Notes: generated by a model from the sequence alone, not told the origin. A stretch of 64,000 bases of DNA from Sphingobium baderi (GCF_001456115.1 NZ_CP013264.1:3056501-3120500), one strand, 5' to 3'; positions 7,819 through 17,193 are shown, counted from the stretch's first letter. Translations and numbers: made by a program.

Positions 7819-9081
7819 CTAGCGAAACACCATGAGCGCGGCGATACCGGCAGCAGATGCCAGAACTGATGCGAAGAGTGGGCCGGACGCCTTCCAGCCT
7901 TGCTTTGATGGCCCTGCCAGTACCAGCGTGAGTACAGCCTTCCACATCGTGTTGGCGAGCACGGGCACCGCAAGCACCAGTCCGGCCGTGTCGGGTTTCA
8001 GCATATCCTCAGGCAGCCCCGCGAGCGTGAGTACGGCTGCGTCCACATCCCACATGCCCGTAAGGCCAAGCACAACGACAATGCCCTGATCGCCGAACCG
8101 CGCGAGCGCCCAACGTGCCGGGACAGCAATCAACGCAACCGCGCCCGCCAGCAGAAGCGCCGGCCCGAAATCCAGCGGATTGCCCAGCTTCACCTCGCTG
8201 GCGCCATCACCATCCACCTTGGAGCGTAGCGCCAGAAGGGTTGTCAGACCGCCGACGACGAAAGCCGGAACCATTGCAAGCGCGAGCGATGTGCTGGCGT
8301 AGGGGATGAGGGTAAAAGAGAGTATCTGGACGCGCGCGAACATCACGAGCGAGGCGAGCGCAATACCAGCAATCAAGGGGCCTTGCGGACCATCATTGGC
8401 GCGCAAACGCCGGGCATAGGCAACAGTGACCGCCGTGGACGATACCAATGCCCCGAACAAAGCGGTTATCATGACCCCCTTGTCCGCGCCGAGCCGACGA
8501 CTGGCGACATAGCCGGCGAAGGAGAGTCCGAGCACGACGACGACGACCATCCAGATTTGCCGCGGGTTCCAGGCCTCAAAGGGGCCGTAGCTCGCATCCG
8601 GCAGCAGCGGCAGGATGACCAACGCGACGATCGCGAACGTGGCGATCGATTCGACCTCCTTGTGGCTCATCCCTTTGAGCATGGCGTGGGATTGCTGCCT
8701 GAGCGTCAGGATCAAGGTGGTTACCGCCGCGACGGCCAGCGTCTCGCTCACCAGGCCCTGCCCGGCCATATATCCCAAGGCGAAGGTGATAATGCCGACC
8801 AACGTATTGGTGATGGACAGGCTGGCCGTGCGGGCTTGTTCGCTGCGATATCCAAGAACCAGGCTGGCAGTGACCGCCAGCCCGATTACCGCCGCAAGGC
8901 TTTCGGGCATATGGCTGGCAAGGCCGCCGGCAAGACCGAGCAGGCCAAAGGTGCGCAAACCGCTGACCCGGCTGCCATCCGCTGCCTCGCGCTGCCGCCA
9001 GCCTCGCTCGATACCGATCAGCACGCCTACCGCGAGCGCCGCAGCAAGCGAACGAAGCAGTTCCATATCAAGCGATATCAA
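7819..9081 (-). CDS. MgtC/SapB-like membrane protein with DUF4010 domain
   Basis: 420 aa from a TTG at 9081 with GGAG seven bases upstream; alternatives are TTG 9099 and ATG 9066. The N-terminal 150 residues carry the MgtC-type signature LAVGVLIGIERGW and SGLRTFGLLGLAGG; the rest is a DUF4010 domain. Hydrophobicity suggests roughly 11-13 membrane segments. The role of such proteins is unsettled (magnesium or membrane-potential homeostasis has been proposed for MgtC). It lies downstream of cydDC on the same strand with a gap of about 150 nt that could hold its promoter. Confidence 0.85.
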   Translation of the reverse strand: MISLDMELLRSLAAALAVGVLIGIERGWRQREAADGSRVSGLRTFGLLGLAGGLASHMPESLAAVIGLAVTASLVLGYRSEQARTASLSITNTLVGIITFALGYMAGQGLVSETLAVAAVTTLILTLRQQSHAMLKGMSHKEVESIATFAIVALVILPLLPDASYGPFEAWNPRQIWMVVVVVLGLSFAGYVASRRLGADKGVMITALFGALVSSTAVTVAYARRLRANDGPQGPLIAGIALASLVMFARVQILSFTLIPYASTSLALAMVPAFVVGGLTTLLALRSKVDGDGASEVKLGNPLDFGPALLLAGAVALIAVPARWALARFGDQGIVVVLGLTGMWDVDAAVLTLAGLPEDMLKPDTAGLVLAVPVLANTMWKAVLTLVLAGPSKQGWKASGPLFASVLASAAGIAALMVFR

Positions 9082-9228
9082 ATGATCACTCCACGGCAAG
9101 GTAATCGATCGGGAACGGTAGTATGAACGCGGCAGATAGGCTCCTCCTTATGCGCGACGTGGATTGAATGGATTTGATTACGCGCGCCAAATCGATCCGC
9201 CCCCAGGCCAGCTACAGATATCCCTATA

Positions 9229-10845
9229 TTAGCGGCGATCCTTCAAGTTGATTGTTCGACCCTTGCCGACGAGACTCAAGAAAATCGGTCGATGACTCAC
9301 CACCACGACTCCGGTCCCTGTCTCGCGAAGCCACGCGTCGAGGTGGCCCGCAAGCCGCGCCTCCGTCGCCATGTCCAACCCCTCGCTCGGCTCGTCGAGC
9401 AGCAGCCACGGCCTGCCGGCAAGCAAGGCGCGGGCGATCGACAACCGCTTGCGCTGGCCGCCCGACAACCGCGCTCCGCCGTCGCCGACCCATTGGTCAA
9501 GCCCATGCGGCATCGCGCGAATATCGACAGCGAGGCAGGCGACTTCCAGCGCCGCCCAAAGCCGTTCGTCGCTGAGGCCGGGGCGCGCCACACGCAAATT
9601 GTCGCGGATGGTTCCCGACAGGAGCTGGGCATCCTGGGGCGAGAGCGCGAATGCCGCTCGCACGTCCTCGGACGGCAGGGAAGCAAGAAGCTGGTCATCA
9701 AGAGCAATGCCGCAATGCTCGCCAGCGGGCCGAATACCAGCGAGCGTTTCCAGAAGGCTGGTCTTGCCGCTGCCGGATTTGCCTGAAATCCCCAAGCGCT
9801 CGCCCGCCATGATCCGGATATTCATGCCGTCCCGGTCAAAGGCAATGGTCCGCGCGGGCGCCATGGATGCCGTCGCCTTTCGGACAGGCGCAGACGGTTG
9901 ACCCGCCATGCCCTCCAATCGCGAGAGGGCGGCCGCGACCAGCGCGCCGCGCGACACCCCGCGCACATAGCCGGAAAGCGCTTCGATCGCGCCCGCCGCC
10001 GCCAGCACGGCAAGGACCGTCACCGGCAGGGAGGCATGGGAGAAGATCAGCATCGCGCCCATGGCGATGCCCCCACCCAACACGAGGCCCGCATCGATGA
10101 TCGCTTCGCCGCGCGCGAACCGAGGTCGCGCGCTGTCCAACTCGGCCGTCTCGACCGCGAGGCTTCGCCCGATCGCCGGAGCGAGATCGTAGGCAAGGAT
10201 TTCGGGCGAAGCGGCGGCATAGTCCACCATGCTCGCCTTGAGCCGCGCCAGCGCCTCCGCCATATCGGTCGCGGCGCTCGCCAGCAGGCGGGGGGTCGCC
10301 AGATGCGCCCAGAGGACAAGACCGGCAAGCAACGCCAGCAAGGCAAGGCTCGTCCAGGGGCTGGCCAGCCACGCAAGGGCAAGGCCGATGGCAGCGCCGG
10401 CGAACGCGGCGGGCAATGCCGGCTTACGGACCAGATTGTCCTCCAGCGCGCCGATGTCCTGCACGAGCCGCGTCACGGCATCGCCCGCCGATACGGCCCG
10501 CACGTCGCGCACCGACAGGATGCGGTCGAACAGGCGCGCGCGAACCGCGGCGAGCGCCATCAAGGCCGCGCGGTGGCCATAGAGCCGTTCGCCGTAACGC
10601 GCCGTCGTCCTTACGATCGCGAGCAGCCTGATCATCGCGCTCGGCACCAGGTAGTTGAAACCCTGCGCGGCCAACACGCCGCCCAGCCCGGCCAGTGCCG
10701 CGCCGGTGATGAACCATCCAGACAGGCCCAGCAGCAGGACCGCGGCGATTGTCGCAGCGGAGGCAAGCAAGCCCGCGATTCGGAAGGCGCGGCGTTCGGG
10801 GCCGATAGCTTCAGCGAGCAGCAGGTCCATATCCGCGCGGCTCAT
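9229..10845 (-). CDS. cydC: Thiol reductant ABC exporter subunit CydC
   Basis: 538 aa ABC half-transporter: about six membrane segments in the first 300 residues and an ATPase domain with Walker A GKSGSGKTS, signature LSGGQRKRLSIARAL and Walker B WLLLDEPSEGLD. CydDC exports glutathione and cysteine (or moves heme-related reductant) to the periplasm and is needed for cytochrome bd maturation. The start overlaps the cydD stop by 4 nt. The pair is divergent from cydAB, which fixes the identity despite general similarity among ABC exporters. Confidence 0.93.
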   Translation of the reverse strand: MSRADMDLLLAEAIGPERRAFRIAGLLASAATIAAVLLLGLSGWFITGAALAGLGGVLAAQGFNYLVPSAMIRLLAIVRTTARYGERLYGHRAALMALAAVRARLFDRILSVRDVRAVSAGDAVTRLVQDIGALEDNLVRKPALPAAFAGAAIGLALAWLASPWTSLALLALLAGLVLWAHLATPRLLASAATDMAEALARLKASMVDYAAASPEILAYDLAPAIGRSLAVETAELDSARPRFARGEAIIDAGLVLGGGIAMGAMLIFSHASLPVTVLAVLAAAGAIEALSGYVRGVSRGALVAAALSRLEGMAGQPSAPVRKATASMAPARTIAFDRDGMNIRIMAGERLGISGKSGSGKTSLLETLAGIRPAGEHCGIALDDQLLASLPSEDVRAAFALSPQDAQLLSGTIRDNLRVARPGLSDERLWAALEVACLAVDIRAMPHGLDQWVGDGGARLSGGQRKRLSIARALLAGRPWLLLDEPSEGLDMATEARLAGHLDAWLRETGTGVVVVSHRPIFLSLVGKGRTINLKDRR

Positions 10846-12425
10846 GAAAGCACCATTTCTTTGGTGGCGATCGCGGCCAGCTCGGCGCTGTGCGTCACTA
10901 TCAGGACCGTGCGGCCCTTTGCGGCGGACGCCAGTATCCCGGCGATGTCGGCCGCCGATCCCGCGTCGAGATCCGCGGTCGGTTCGTCGAGCAGCCAGAG
11001 CGGCGCGTCCTTGAGCAACACGCGCGCGATGCCGACGCGCCGGCGTTCCCCACCGGACAGGCCCGACCCGCGATGATCGAGCGGCAAGGCCAATCCCTGT
11101 CCGCGCGCTTCGATCATCGGCCCAAGGCCTGCCAGATGGGCCACGGCTTCGACTGCCGCATCGTCGGCATCGGGACGCGCAAGACGGATATTGTCGGCCA
11201 GCGTGCCCGGGACGAACGCAACCGTCTGGCCCGCCCAGCCGACATGGCCGGGAAGCGCAACCTCGGCCGCATCCCGGCCGTCAACCAGAATCCGTCCCCC
11301 ACCAATGGGGGCCAGCCCCAGCAGCGCATGGAGCAGGCTCGATTTGCCGACCCCGGTGCTTCCGCGCAGGGCAAGGCTGGTGCCCGCCGGGATATCCAGC
11401 GTGAAGGGACCGATGGCCGTCTCGCCATAGTCGATCACCACGCCGTCAAAGCGCAGCGCTGGCGGCCCTTCGATCGCGGGTTTCGGCGCGGGCGGAGAAG
11501 CGGGCGCGAGCGCTTCAAGGCGTTCCACCGCAGCCTCCCCGACCTGCTTGTCGTGATAGGCGGCGGCAAGGCGGCGCATGGGAAGATAGAATTCCGGCGC
11601 GAGGACAAGAACAAACAGGGCTTGGCCCAGGGTCAGCTTTTCGGGAGCCGGAAAGGGCAGGATGCCGAGCAGGTTGAAGCCGCAATAGAGCGCGACCAGC
11701 GCCACCGACAGCGCCGCGAAGAACTCGATGATCGCGCTCGACACGAAGGCGACCTTGAGCACATCGATCGTGCGCGCGGCGACCTCGCGGGTAGCGTCGG
11801 CAAGGTGGCGGCCGATACGGTCCTGCGCGGCGAAGGCGACGATCACCGGGAGCGCGCGCACCCGGTCGACGAACAGGCCCGACAGGCGACTCAGCGCATC
11901 GAGCTGGCGCGCGGCGGCCCGCGCGGCCGCCGTTCCTGCGAGCGCCATGCCCATGGCAAAGGGAATCAGCGTCGCGAGCATGATCACGCCGGCGACCCAG
12001 CTCCCAAATACGGCAGCAATCGCGATTATGAGCGGGGACAGGACCGCGGCGCGGCGCAGCGGCAGGAAGCGGGCATGGAAGCCGCCCAGGTCCTCGATCC
12101 GGTCGACGGCATCGGCGACCGCCTCGCCCAGCATCCGGCGATCCCCCGGCGCGGCGACGAGAATGCCTGGATACACCCGCTGGCGCCAGTTCGTCTTGAC
12201 GCGCATAGCAGCCGCTTCGCCGGCGTTGGTCGCACCGATCTGCATCCCGGCGCGAAGCAGGGCGGCGGCTATCAGTCCGCCCGCGGCAAGCGCAAGATGG
12301 CCCTGCCCCGCCCCTTGCTCCATTGATGCCACGGCTCCGGCCAGCGCCGCCGCCATGAGGATCGCCGCGCCGCTGTCGCCGATCCAGAAAAGGGCCGCAG
12401 CCTGTCTATCTAACGGGTTGCTCAT
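10842..12425 (-). CDS. cydD: Thiol reductant ABC exporter subunit CydD
   Basis: 527 aa, partner of CydC. The membrane domain occupies residues 1 to about 310; the nucleotide-binding domain has Walker A GSTGVGKSS, signature GLSGGERRRVGIARVLL and Walker B LWLLDEPTADLD. The segment ALFVLVLAPEFYLPMRRLAAAYHDK is typical of CydD. Shorter than the roughly 590-residue E. coli protein. It is the first gene of the leftward cydDC operon, starting 90 nt from cydA in the opposite direction, so the two operons share a control region. Confidence 0.93.
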   Translation of the reverse strand: MSNPLDRQAAALFWIGDSGAAILMAAALAGAVASMEQGAGQGHLALAAGGLIAAALLRAGMQIGATNAGEAAAMRVKTNWRQRVYPGILVAAPGDRRMLGEAVADAVDRIEDLGGFHARFLPLRRAAVLSPLIIAIAAVFGSWVAGVIMLATLIPFAMGMALAGTAAARAAARQLDALSRLSGLFVDRVRALPVIVAFAAQDRIGRHLADATREVAARTIDVLKVAFVSSAIIEFFAALSVALVALYCGFNLLGILPFPAPEKLTLGQALFVLVLAPEFYLPMRRLAAAYHDKQVGEAAVERLEALAPASPPAPKPAIEGPPALRFDGVVIDYGETAIGPFTLDIPAGTSLALRGSTGVGKSSLLHALLGLAPIGGGRILVDGRDAAEVALPGHVGWAGQTVAFVPGTLADNIRLARPDADDAAVEAVAHLAGLGPMIEARGQGLALPLDHRGSGLSGGERRRVGIARVLLKDAPLWLLDEPTADLDAGSAADIAGILASAAKGRTVLIVTHSAELAAIATKEMVLS

Positions 12426-12515
12426 ATACTCAATTACGAGTAACGAATAATCATAATCTTTTCAACCGACTCAGGACACCCATGGAAGCCGGGCCGGAAC
12501 GCAAGGAGTCTTGCC
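12426..12515. promoter_or_regulatory. Divergent cydDC/cydAB control region
   Basis: This 90-bp interval contains an AT-rich core (about 12428-12462) with TTAC-GA-GTAA and TAATCATAAT, both possible promoter or operator parts, and an AAGGAG ribosome site for cydA near its right end. I could not find a TTGAT-N4-ATCAA box for FNR/FixK-type regulators in it by eye. The exact promoters cannot be placed from sequence alone. Confidence 0.5.
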
Positions 12516-14102
12516 ATGGACATGGCTGTGATCGAGCTTTCACGCCTCCAATTCGCCCTGACGGCTCTCTACCATTTCCTGTTCGTCCCCCTGACGCTCG
12601 GCCTCTCCTTCATCCTCGTCATCATGGAGAGCATCTATGTGATGACGGGCCGTGAGATCTGGCGCACCGTCACGCGCTTCTGGGGCAAGCTGTTCGGTAT
12701 CAACTTCGTGCTGGGCGTCGCTACCGGCATTACCATGGAATTCCAGTTCGGCACCAACTGGTCCTACTATTCGCATTATGTCGGCGACATCTTCGGCGCG
12801 CCGCTCGCCATCGAAGGGCTGATGGCCTTCTTCCTCGAAGCGACGTTCGTGGGCCTCATGTTCTTCGGATGGGACAAGCTGTCCAGGGTCGGGCATCTGC
12901 TCACCACCTTCATGGTGGCTCTCGGCTCGAACCTATCGGCGCTGTGGATCCTCGTCGCCAATGGCTGGATGCAGAATCCGGTGGGATCGCGCTTCAATCC
13001 CGAAACGATGCGGATGGAAGTCTCCGACTTCATGGCGGTGCTGTTCAATCCGGTCGCGCAGGCGAAGTTCGTCCATACGGTGAGCGCGGGCTATGTCTGC
13101 GCCTCCGTTTTCGTGCTGGGCGTCTCGGCCTGGTATCTGCTCAAGGGCAAGTGGGTCGCGGTCGCGCGGCGCAGCTTCACGGTCGCCGCCGCCTTCGGCC
13201 TTGCCTCGTCGCTGTCGGTCGTCGTGCTCGGCGACGAAAGCGGCTACGCGCTGACCGATAACCAGAAGATGAAGCTCGCCGCGCTCGAGGCCATGTGGCA
13301 CACTGAGCCCGCGCCCGCGGGCATTGCCGTTGTCGGCTTTCCCAGCGTCGCCGACCGCGAGACCTATTTCGAGGTCAAGATCCCCTATGTGCTCGGTCTC
13401 ATCTCCACGCGCAGCCTGACGGGCGAAGTCTCCGGCATCTTCGAACTGGTCGCCAGGGCGCAGGACCGCATCGAGAACGGCATCAAGGCCTATGATGCGG
13501 TGGAAAAGCTGAAGGTGGACCAGAAGGACATGGTCGCGCGCGAGGCATTCGAGGAAGCCAAGGCCGATCTTGGCTATGCCCTGCTGCTGAAACGCTTCGT
13601 CGCCGATCCGCGGCAAGCCACGCCCCAGGACATCGAAAAGGCCGCATGGTCGACCGTGCCCAATGTCCCGGTGATGTTCTGGGTGTTCCGGGTGATGGCC
13701 GGCCTCGGCTTCTTCTTCATCGCCTTCTTCGGCGCCGCCTTCTGGATGGCTTCGATCCGCAAGCTGAACTGCGACAGCCGCTTCTGCCGCACCTTCCTGC
13801 GCGCGGCGGTCTGGGTCATCCCGCTGCCGTGGATCGCCATCGAATTTGGCTGGATCCTGGCCGAGATCGGCCGCCAGCCCTGGGCGATCGATGGCGTTCT
13901 GCCGACGTTCCTTGCCGCCTCGAGCCTGACCGTCGCGCAGCTCTGGACGACGATCATCGGGTTCACGGTGATCTATGGCGCGCTCGCCGTCATCGAAGTG
14001 CGGCTGATGCTGGCGGCAATCCGCAAGGGACCGGACCAGCATCGGCCTCCGGCGCCATCCCCCGAAACCCACAGCGGCTACGCGCCCATCCCTGCCGAAT
14101 AA
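12516..14102 (+). CDS. cydA: Cytochrome bd ubiquinol oxidase subunit I
   Basis: 528 aa. The heme ligand His20 (equivalent of E. coli His19) lies in ALYHFLFVPLTLG, a second conserved His in FVHTVSAGY, and the heme b558 Met in VPVMFWVFRVM. GRQPW near the C-terminus is the usual family mark. The quinol loop contains the longer version (DRIENGIKAYDAVEKL to DLGYALLLKR), like E. coli bd-I rather than short-loop cyanide-insensitive oxidases. It is a membrane quinol oxidase with very high oxygen affinity, first gene of cydABX, with AAGGAG just before the start. Confidence 0.97.
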   Translation: MDMAVIELSRLQFALTALYHFLFVPLTLGLSFILVIMESIYVMTGREIWRTVTRFWGKLFGINFVLGVATGITMEFQFGTNWSYYSHYVGDIFGAPLAIEGLMAFFLEATFVGLMFFGWDKLSRVGHLLTTFMVALGSNLSALWILVANGWMQNPVGSRFNPETMRMEVSDFMAVLFNPVAQAKFVHTVSAGYVCASVFVLGVSAWYLLKGKWVAVARRSFTVAAAFGLASSLSVVVLGDESGYALTDNQKMKLAALEAMWHTEPAPAGIAVVGFPSVADRETYFEVKIPYVLGLISTRSLTGEVSGIFELVARAQDRIENGIKAYDAVEKLKVDQKDMVAREAFEEAKADLGYALLLKRFVADPRQATPQDIEKAAWSTVPNVPVMFWVFRVMAGLGFFFIAFFGAAFWMASIRKLNCDSRFCRTFLRAAVWVIPLPWIAIEFGWILAEIGRQPWAIDGVLPTFLAASSLTVAQLWTTIIGFTVIYGALAVIEVRLMLAAIRKGPDQHRPPAPSPETHSGYAPIPAE

Positions 14103-14114
14103 GGAGAACAGGTC

Positions 14115-15263
14115 ATGGCACCTCCCATCGACTATGAAACGCTCCGGCTGATCTGGTGGCTGCTGATGGGCGTCCTCCTGATCGGCTTCACTCTCACCGA
14201 CGGCTTCGACCTCGGCACCGCCGCGCTGCTGCCCTTCGTCGCGAAGACCGACGCCGAACGGCGTCTCGTCATCAACTCGATCGGCGCGACCTGGGAAGGC
14301 AACCAGGTCTGGTTCATCCTCGGCGGCGGCGCGATCTTCGCGGCCTGGCCGTTCGTCTATGCGGTCAGCTTCTCGGGCTTCTATCTGGCCATGTTCCTCG
14401 TCCTCGCCGCGCTCATCCTGCGGCCCGTGGGCTTCAAATACCGCTCGAAGAAGCCCGATGCCACATGGCGCTCGCGCTGGGATTGGGCGCTGTTCGTCGG
14501 CGGGTTCGTGCCTGCGCTGGTGTTCGGCGTCGCGGTCGGCAATGTCCTGACCGGCATCCCCTTCCGGCTCGATAGCGATCTGCGCTCCTTCTACGAGGGC
14601 AGCCTGCTCGGCCTGTTCCATCCGTTCTCGCTGGTCGCCGGGCTGCTCTCGGTCGCCATGATCGTGCTGCACGGCGCGAGCTGGCTTGCGATCAAGATCG
14701 AACGCGGCGTCGTGCATGACCGCGCGCGCGCCTTCGGCAAGGTCGCGGCGGTCGCGTCGATCCTGCTGTTCGCGCTGGGCGGGGTCATGGTCGCGAAAAT
14801 GGGCATGGGCTTCCGCCTGACCCATGCGGCCGATCCGCTCGGCCCGTCCAATCCGCTGCTGTCGGGAACGGTCGCGGCGCCGGGGGCCTGGCTCAACAAT
14901 TATGGCGCCCATCCCTGGATGCTGATCGCCCCGATCCTCGGCTTCGCGGGGCCGCTGCTGGCGTGGATCGGCATCCGCAAGGGCCGCGAGGTTCTGGCCT
15001 TTGGCGGCTCATCGATCGGCGCGATCGGCATCATCGCGACCGTGGGCCTCTCGATGTTCCCGTTCATCCTGCCCAGTTCGATCGACCCGGCCTCGAGCCT
15101 GACGGTCTGGAACGCCTCGTCCAGCCATGTGACTTTGTTCATCATGCTGGCCGTGACGGTGATCTTCCTGCCGATCATCCTGCTCTACACCGCCTGGGTC
15201 TACAAGGTCCTGTTCGGCCGCATCACGCTGCGCGATGTCGACACCAACCCCGACTATTACTGA
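14115..15263 (+). CDS. cydB: Cytochrome bd ubiquinol oxidase subunit II
   Basis: 382 aa with about eight membrane segments and the N-terminal CydB signature (LIGFTLTDGFDLGTAALLPF) followed by INSIGATWEGNQVWFILGGGAIFAAWP. It pairs with CydA to hold the three hemes in the inner membrane. AAGGAG precedes the ATG, 12 nt after the cydA stop. The C-terminus ends with a DVDTNPDYY-like tail, as is usual for CydB. Confidence 0.97.
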   Translation: MAPPIDYETLRLIWWLLMGVLLIGFTLTDGFDLGTAALLPFVAKTDAERRLVINSIGATWEGNQVWFILGGGAIFAAWPFVYAVSFSGFYLAMFLVLAALILRPVGFKYRSKKPDATWRSRWDWALFVGGFVPALVFGVAVGNVLTGIPFRLDSDLRSFYEGSLLGLFHPFSLVAGLLSVAMIVLHGASWLAIKIERGVVHDRARAFGKVAAVASILLFALGGVMVAKMGMGFRLTHAADPLGPSNPLLSGTVAAPGAWLNNYGAHPWMLIAPILGFAGPLLAWIGIRKGREVLAFGGSSIGAIGIIATVGLSMFPFILPSSIDPASSLTVWNASSSHVTLFIMLAVTVIFLPIILLYTAWVYKVLFGRITLRDVDTNPDYY

Positions 15264-15277
15264 AAGGACGACTTTCC

Positions 15278-15388
15278 ATGTGGTATTTCAGTTGGATTCT
15301 GGGCGTGGGCCTCGCCGTCGGGTTCGGTATCCTCAACGGCATGTGGCATGAATTCCACGCCGATCCCGATGAGGACATTGCGGCCTGA
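15278..15388 (+). CDS. cydX: Cytochrome bd small subunit CydX
   Basis: 36 aa, starting 14 nt after cydB with AAAGGA upstream. The sequence starts MWYFSWILG and has a single membrane helix followed by a short acidic tail (FHADPDED), exactly the CydX/YbgT layout. CydX binds CydA and stabilises the hemes. It is too short for default gene callers but its position directly after cydB makes it secure. Confidence 0.95.
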   Translation: MWYFSWILGVGLAVGFGILNGMWHEFHADPDEDIAA

Positions 15389-15400
15389 CCGCGACGGATC

Positions 15401-16189
15401 ATGATTGCCATCGGCCCTCTCGCGCTCGCGTTGGAACGGCTGTTCGCGATTCTCGGGATCATCGCCTTCCTGGCGGCGGCGAACTGGATAGGCCGCCGTC
15501 GCGGCGTGGATTGCGATACGGCCGCGTGGCGGGCATTGCTCGCTGGCCTCGTTGCAGCTCGCGCGGGTTTTGTGGCGCAGAACTGGCATGCCTTCGCCAT
15601 CGAACCCGCAACCATCCTCTATGTCTGGCAAGGAGGTTTCTCGCCGCTCCCCGGTCTGGTGACTGCCGCAATCGTGCTGGGCGTGTCACTACGGCGATCT
15701 CGCGCCCTAGCACCTTTGACACTCGTCTTCGCGGGCTGCGTCGCGGTCACATCCGGCGCCACGGCAGCGGCCCTTGCCTCGGCGCAGCGACCTCTACCGC
15801 AAGGAATCGTTCTCCAGTCGCTGGACAGCGGAACGAGCCTGCTCGACGATCGCCGGGGCAAGCCGTTCGTCGTCAATCTCTGGGCAACCTGGTGCCCGCC
15901 GTGCCAGCGTGAAATGCCGATGATGGTCGTAGAAGCGGCACACTCGGCCGTGCCGATCCTGCTTGTCAATCAGGGCGAGGATGCAGACAACGTACGTGCG
16001 TGGCTGGACAGCAAGCGCCTTGAAGCGGCGCACGTCCATCTCGACCGCGACCTGCGCATAGCTGCCGCGACCGGCTCGGCCGGGCTTCCCGCGACGCTGT
16101 TCGTCGACAGCAAAGGCGTGATCCGTGCGCTCCATGTCGGTGAAATCTCGCGGGCCGCCCTGCTCGCGGGACTACGCGATCTGAAGTAG
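15401..16189 (+). CDS. Membrane-anchored TlpA-like thioredoxin with N-terminal multi-TM domain
   Basis: 262 aa. The first 130 residues are hydrophobic with about four membrane segments (ALERLFAILGIIAFLAAANW and others) and resemble a shortened prolipoprotein diacylglyceryl transferase-like fold. The C-terminal 130 residues are a TlpA/ResA-type thioredoxin with WCPPC in NLWATWCPPCQREMP and a cis-proline in GLPATLF. It starts 12 nt after cydX, so it is part of the cyd operon. A periplasmic disulfide reductase using the thiols exported by CydDC, or acting in heme protein assembly, is a reasonable guess. Confidence 0.82.
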   Translation: MIAIGPLALALERLFAILGIIAFLAAANWIGRRRGVDCDTAAWRALLAGLVAARAGFVAQNWHAFAIEPATILYVWQGGFSPLPGLVTAAIVLGVSLRRSRALAPLTLVFAGCVAVTSGATAAALASAQRPLPQGIVLQSLDSGTSLLDDRRGKPFVVNLWATWCPPCQREMPMMVVEAAHSAVPILLVNQGEDADNVRAWLDSKRLEAAHVHLDRDLRIAAATGSAGLPATLFVDSKGVIRALHVGEISRAALLAGLRDLK

Positions 16190-16211
16190 AGTTTCGATCA
16201 AGGAGAAGACC

Positions 16212-16691
16212 ATGACCAGACAAGTGAATATTGGAATCGGCGAGGAAGATCGGGTTGCGATTTGCGAAGGCCTGAGCCGCCTCCTGGCGGACACCTACAC
16301 TCTCTATCTGACCTCGCACAACTTTCACTGGAACGTGACCGGGCCGATGTTCAACAGCCTCCATGCCATGTTCATGACGCAATATACCGAGTTGTGGAAC
16401 GCGATCGACCCGATCGCCGAACGCATCCGCTCGCTCGGACAGCCCGCACCCGGTTCCTACGCGCAGTTCGCCAAACTCAGTTCCCTGCCCGACGCGCCGG
16501 AAGTGCCGCCGAAGGCGCTCGACATGGTCGACATCCTCGCCAAGGGGCATGAAGCGGCCGCCCGCACGGCGCGCACGCTGTTCCCTCTGGTCGAGAAGGC
16601 GAGCGACGAGCCGACCGCGGACCTGCTCACCCAACGGATCGGCGTGCATGAGCAGGCCGCATGGATGCTGCGCGCCCTGCTCGAAGAGTAA
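16212..16691 (+). CDS. dps: Dps-family DNA-protecting ferritin
   Basis: 159 aa four-helix bundle protein. The ferroxidase motif of Dps is present: HNFHWNVTGPMF followed by the D/E pair in TELWNAIDPIAERI. It forms a dodecamer that oxidises Fe(II) with hydrogen peroxide and stores iron, protecting DNA. AAGGAG precedes the ATG, 22 nt after the TlpA-like stop, so it may be read through from the cyd operon. A strong hairpin follows it at 16708. Confidence 0.93.
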   Translation: MTRQVNIGIGEEDRVAICEGLSRLLADTYTLYLTSHNFHWNVTGPMFNSLHAMFMTQYTELWNAIDPIAERIRSLGQPAPGSYAQFAKLSSLPDAPEVPPKALDMVDILAKGHEAAARTARTLFPLVEKASDEPTADLLTQRIGVHEQAAWMLRALLEE

Positions 16692-16707
16692 GACACGCTC
16701 AACGACT

Positions 16708-16742
16708 GGCCCCGGCCGCGCAATCTCTGCGAGGCCGGGGCC
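16708..16742 (+). terminator. 10-bp perfect GC hairpin after dps
   Basis: GGCCCCGGCC and GGCCGGGGCC are perfect reverse complements (10 bp, all G/C) with a 15-nt loop, 16 nt after the dps stop and 34 nt before the next gene. No T-run follows. It may be an attenuator, an RNA-stabilising 3' end or a Rho-assisted terminator. Confidence 0.6.
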
Positions 16743-16776
16743 GTTAGCGAACTGCCGCCATTGAAAGGACGAGACC

Positions 16777-17193
16777 TTGGCTACGTCAAAGCTGGCAAAC
16801 ATCCTCCTCGATGCGCTCGAAGACGAGCGGAAGGCGGAGGCGACCTATGCCGCCGTGATCGAAAAGTTCGGCCCTGTCCGGCCCTTTTCCAACATCATAG
16901 AGGCCGAACAGCGCCATGCCGCCGCACTTGAGCGCCAGCTTGCCCGGCTGGGCATCGACGTACCGCCCGATCCATGGACGGGGAAAGTGGCGGCACCAGC
17001 TTCTCTCGCGCAGGCTTGCGAAAGCGCGGTCCAGGGCGAGATCGAGAATATCGCGCTTTACGACCGGCTGATCCCGATGGTCGACGACCCCGCGGCGCGC
17101 CAGGTGATGGAAAACCTGCAGGCCGCCTCGCGCGAGCGCCACCTTCCAGCTTTCAGGCAATGCCTGGAGCGGGAACGCGATCGCCGTTCGTGA
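16777..17193 (+). CDS. Ferritin-like diiron protein (DUF2202-type)
   Basis: 138 aa from a TTG with AAAGGA eight bases upstream. The protein is helical with repeated E-x-x-x-E/H patterns: LEDERKAEATYAAVIE, IIEAEQRHAAALERQL, AVQGEIENIALYDRL and ASRERHLPAFRQCL. These pairs give the Glu/His ligands of a ferritin-like diiron centre, as in DUF2202/rubrerythrin-like proteins. An iron-binding or peroxide-reducing role beside dps fits. There is no rubredoxin domain. Confidence 0.8.
   Translation: MATSKLANILLDALEDERKAEATYAAVIEKFGPVRPFSNIIEAEQRHAAALERQLARLGIDVPPDPWTGKVAAPASLAQACESAVQGEIENIALYDRLIPMVDDPAARQVMENLQAASRERHLPAFRQCLERERDRRS

Noticed and set aside
9064..9082. TTGATATCGCTTGATATG near the DUF4010 start as an FNR/FixK box
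   Set aside because: It is a direct, not inverted, repeat of TTGAT and lies within the possible start codons; it does not match TTGAT-N4-ATCAA.
12933..14912. 659-codon reverse open frame across cydA and cydB
   Set aside because: Antisense shadow caused by high GC3; Asp/Arg/Gln-rich with no domain; cydA and cydB are certain on the other strand.
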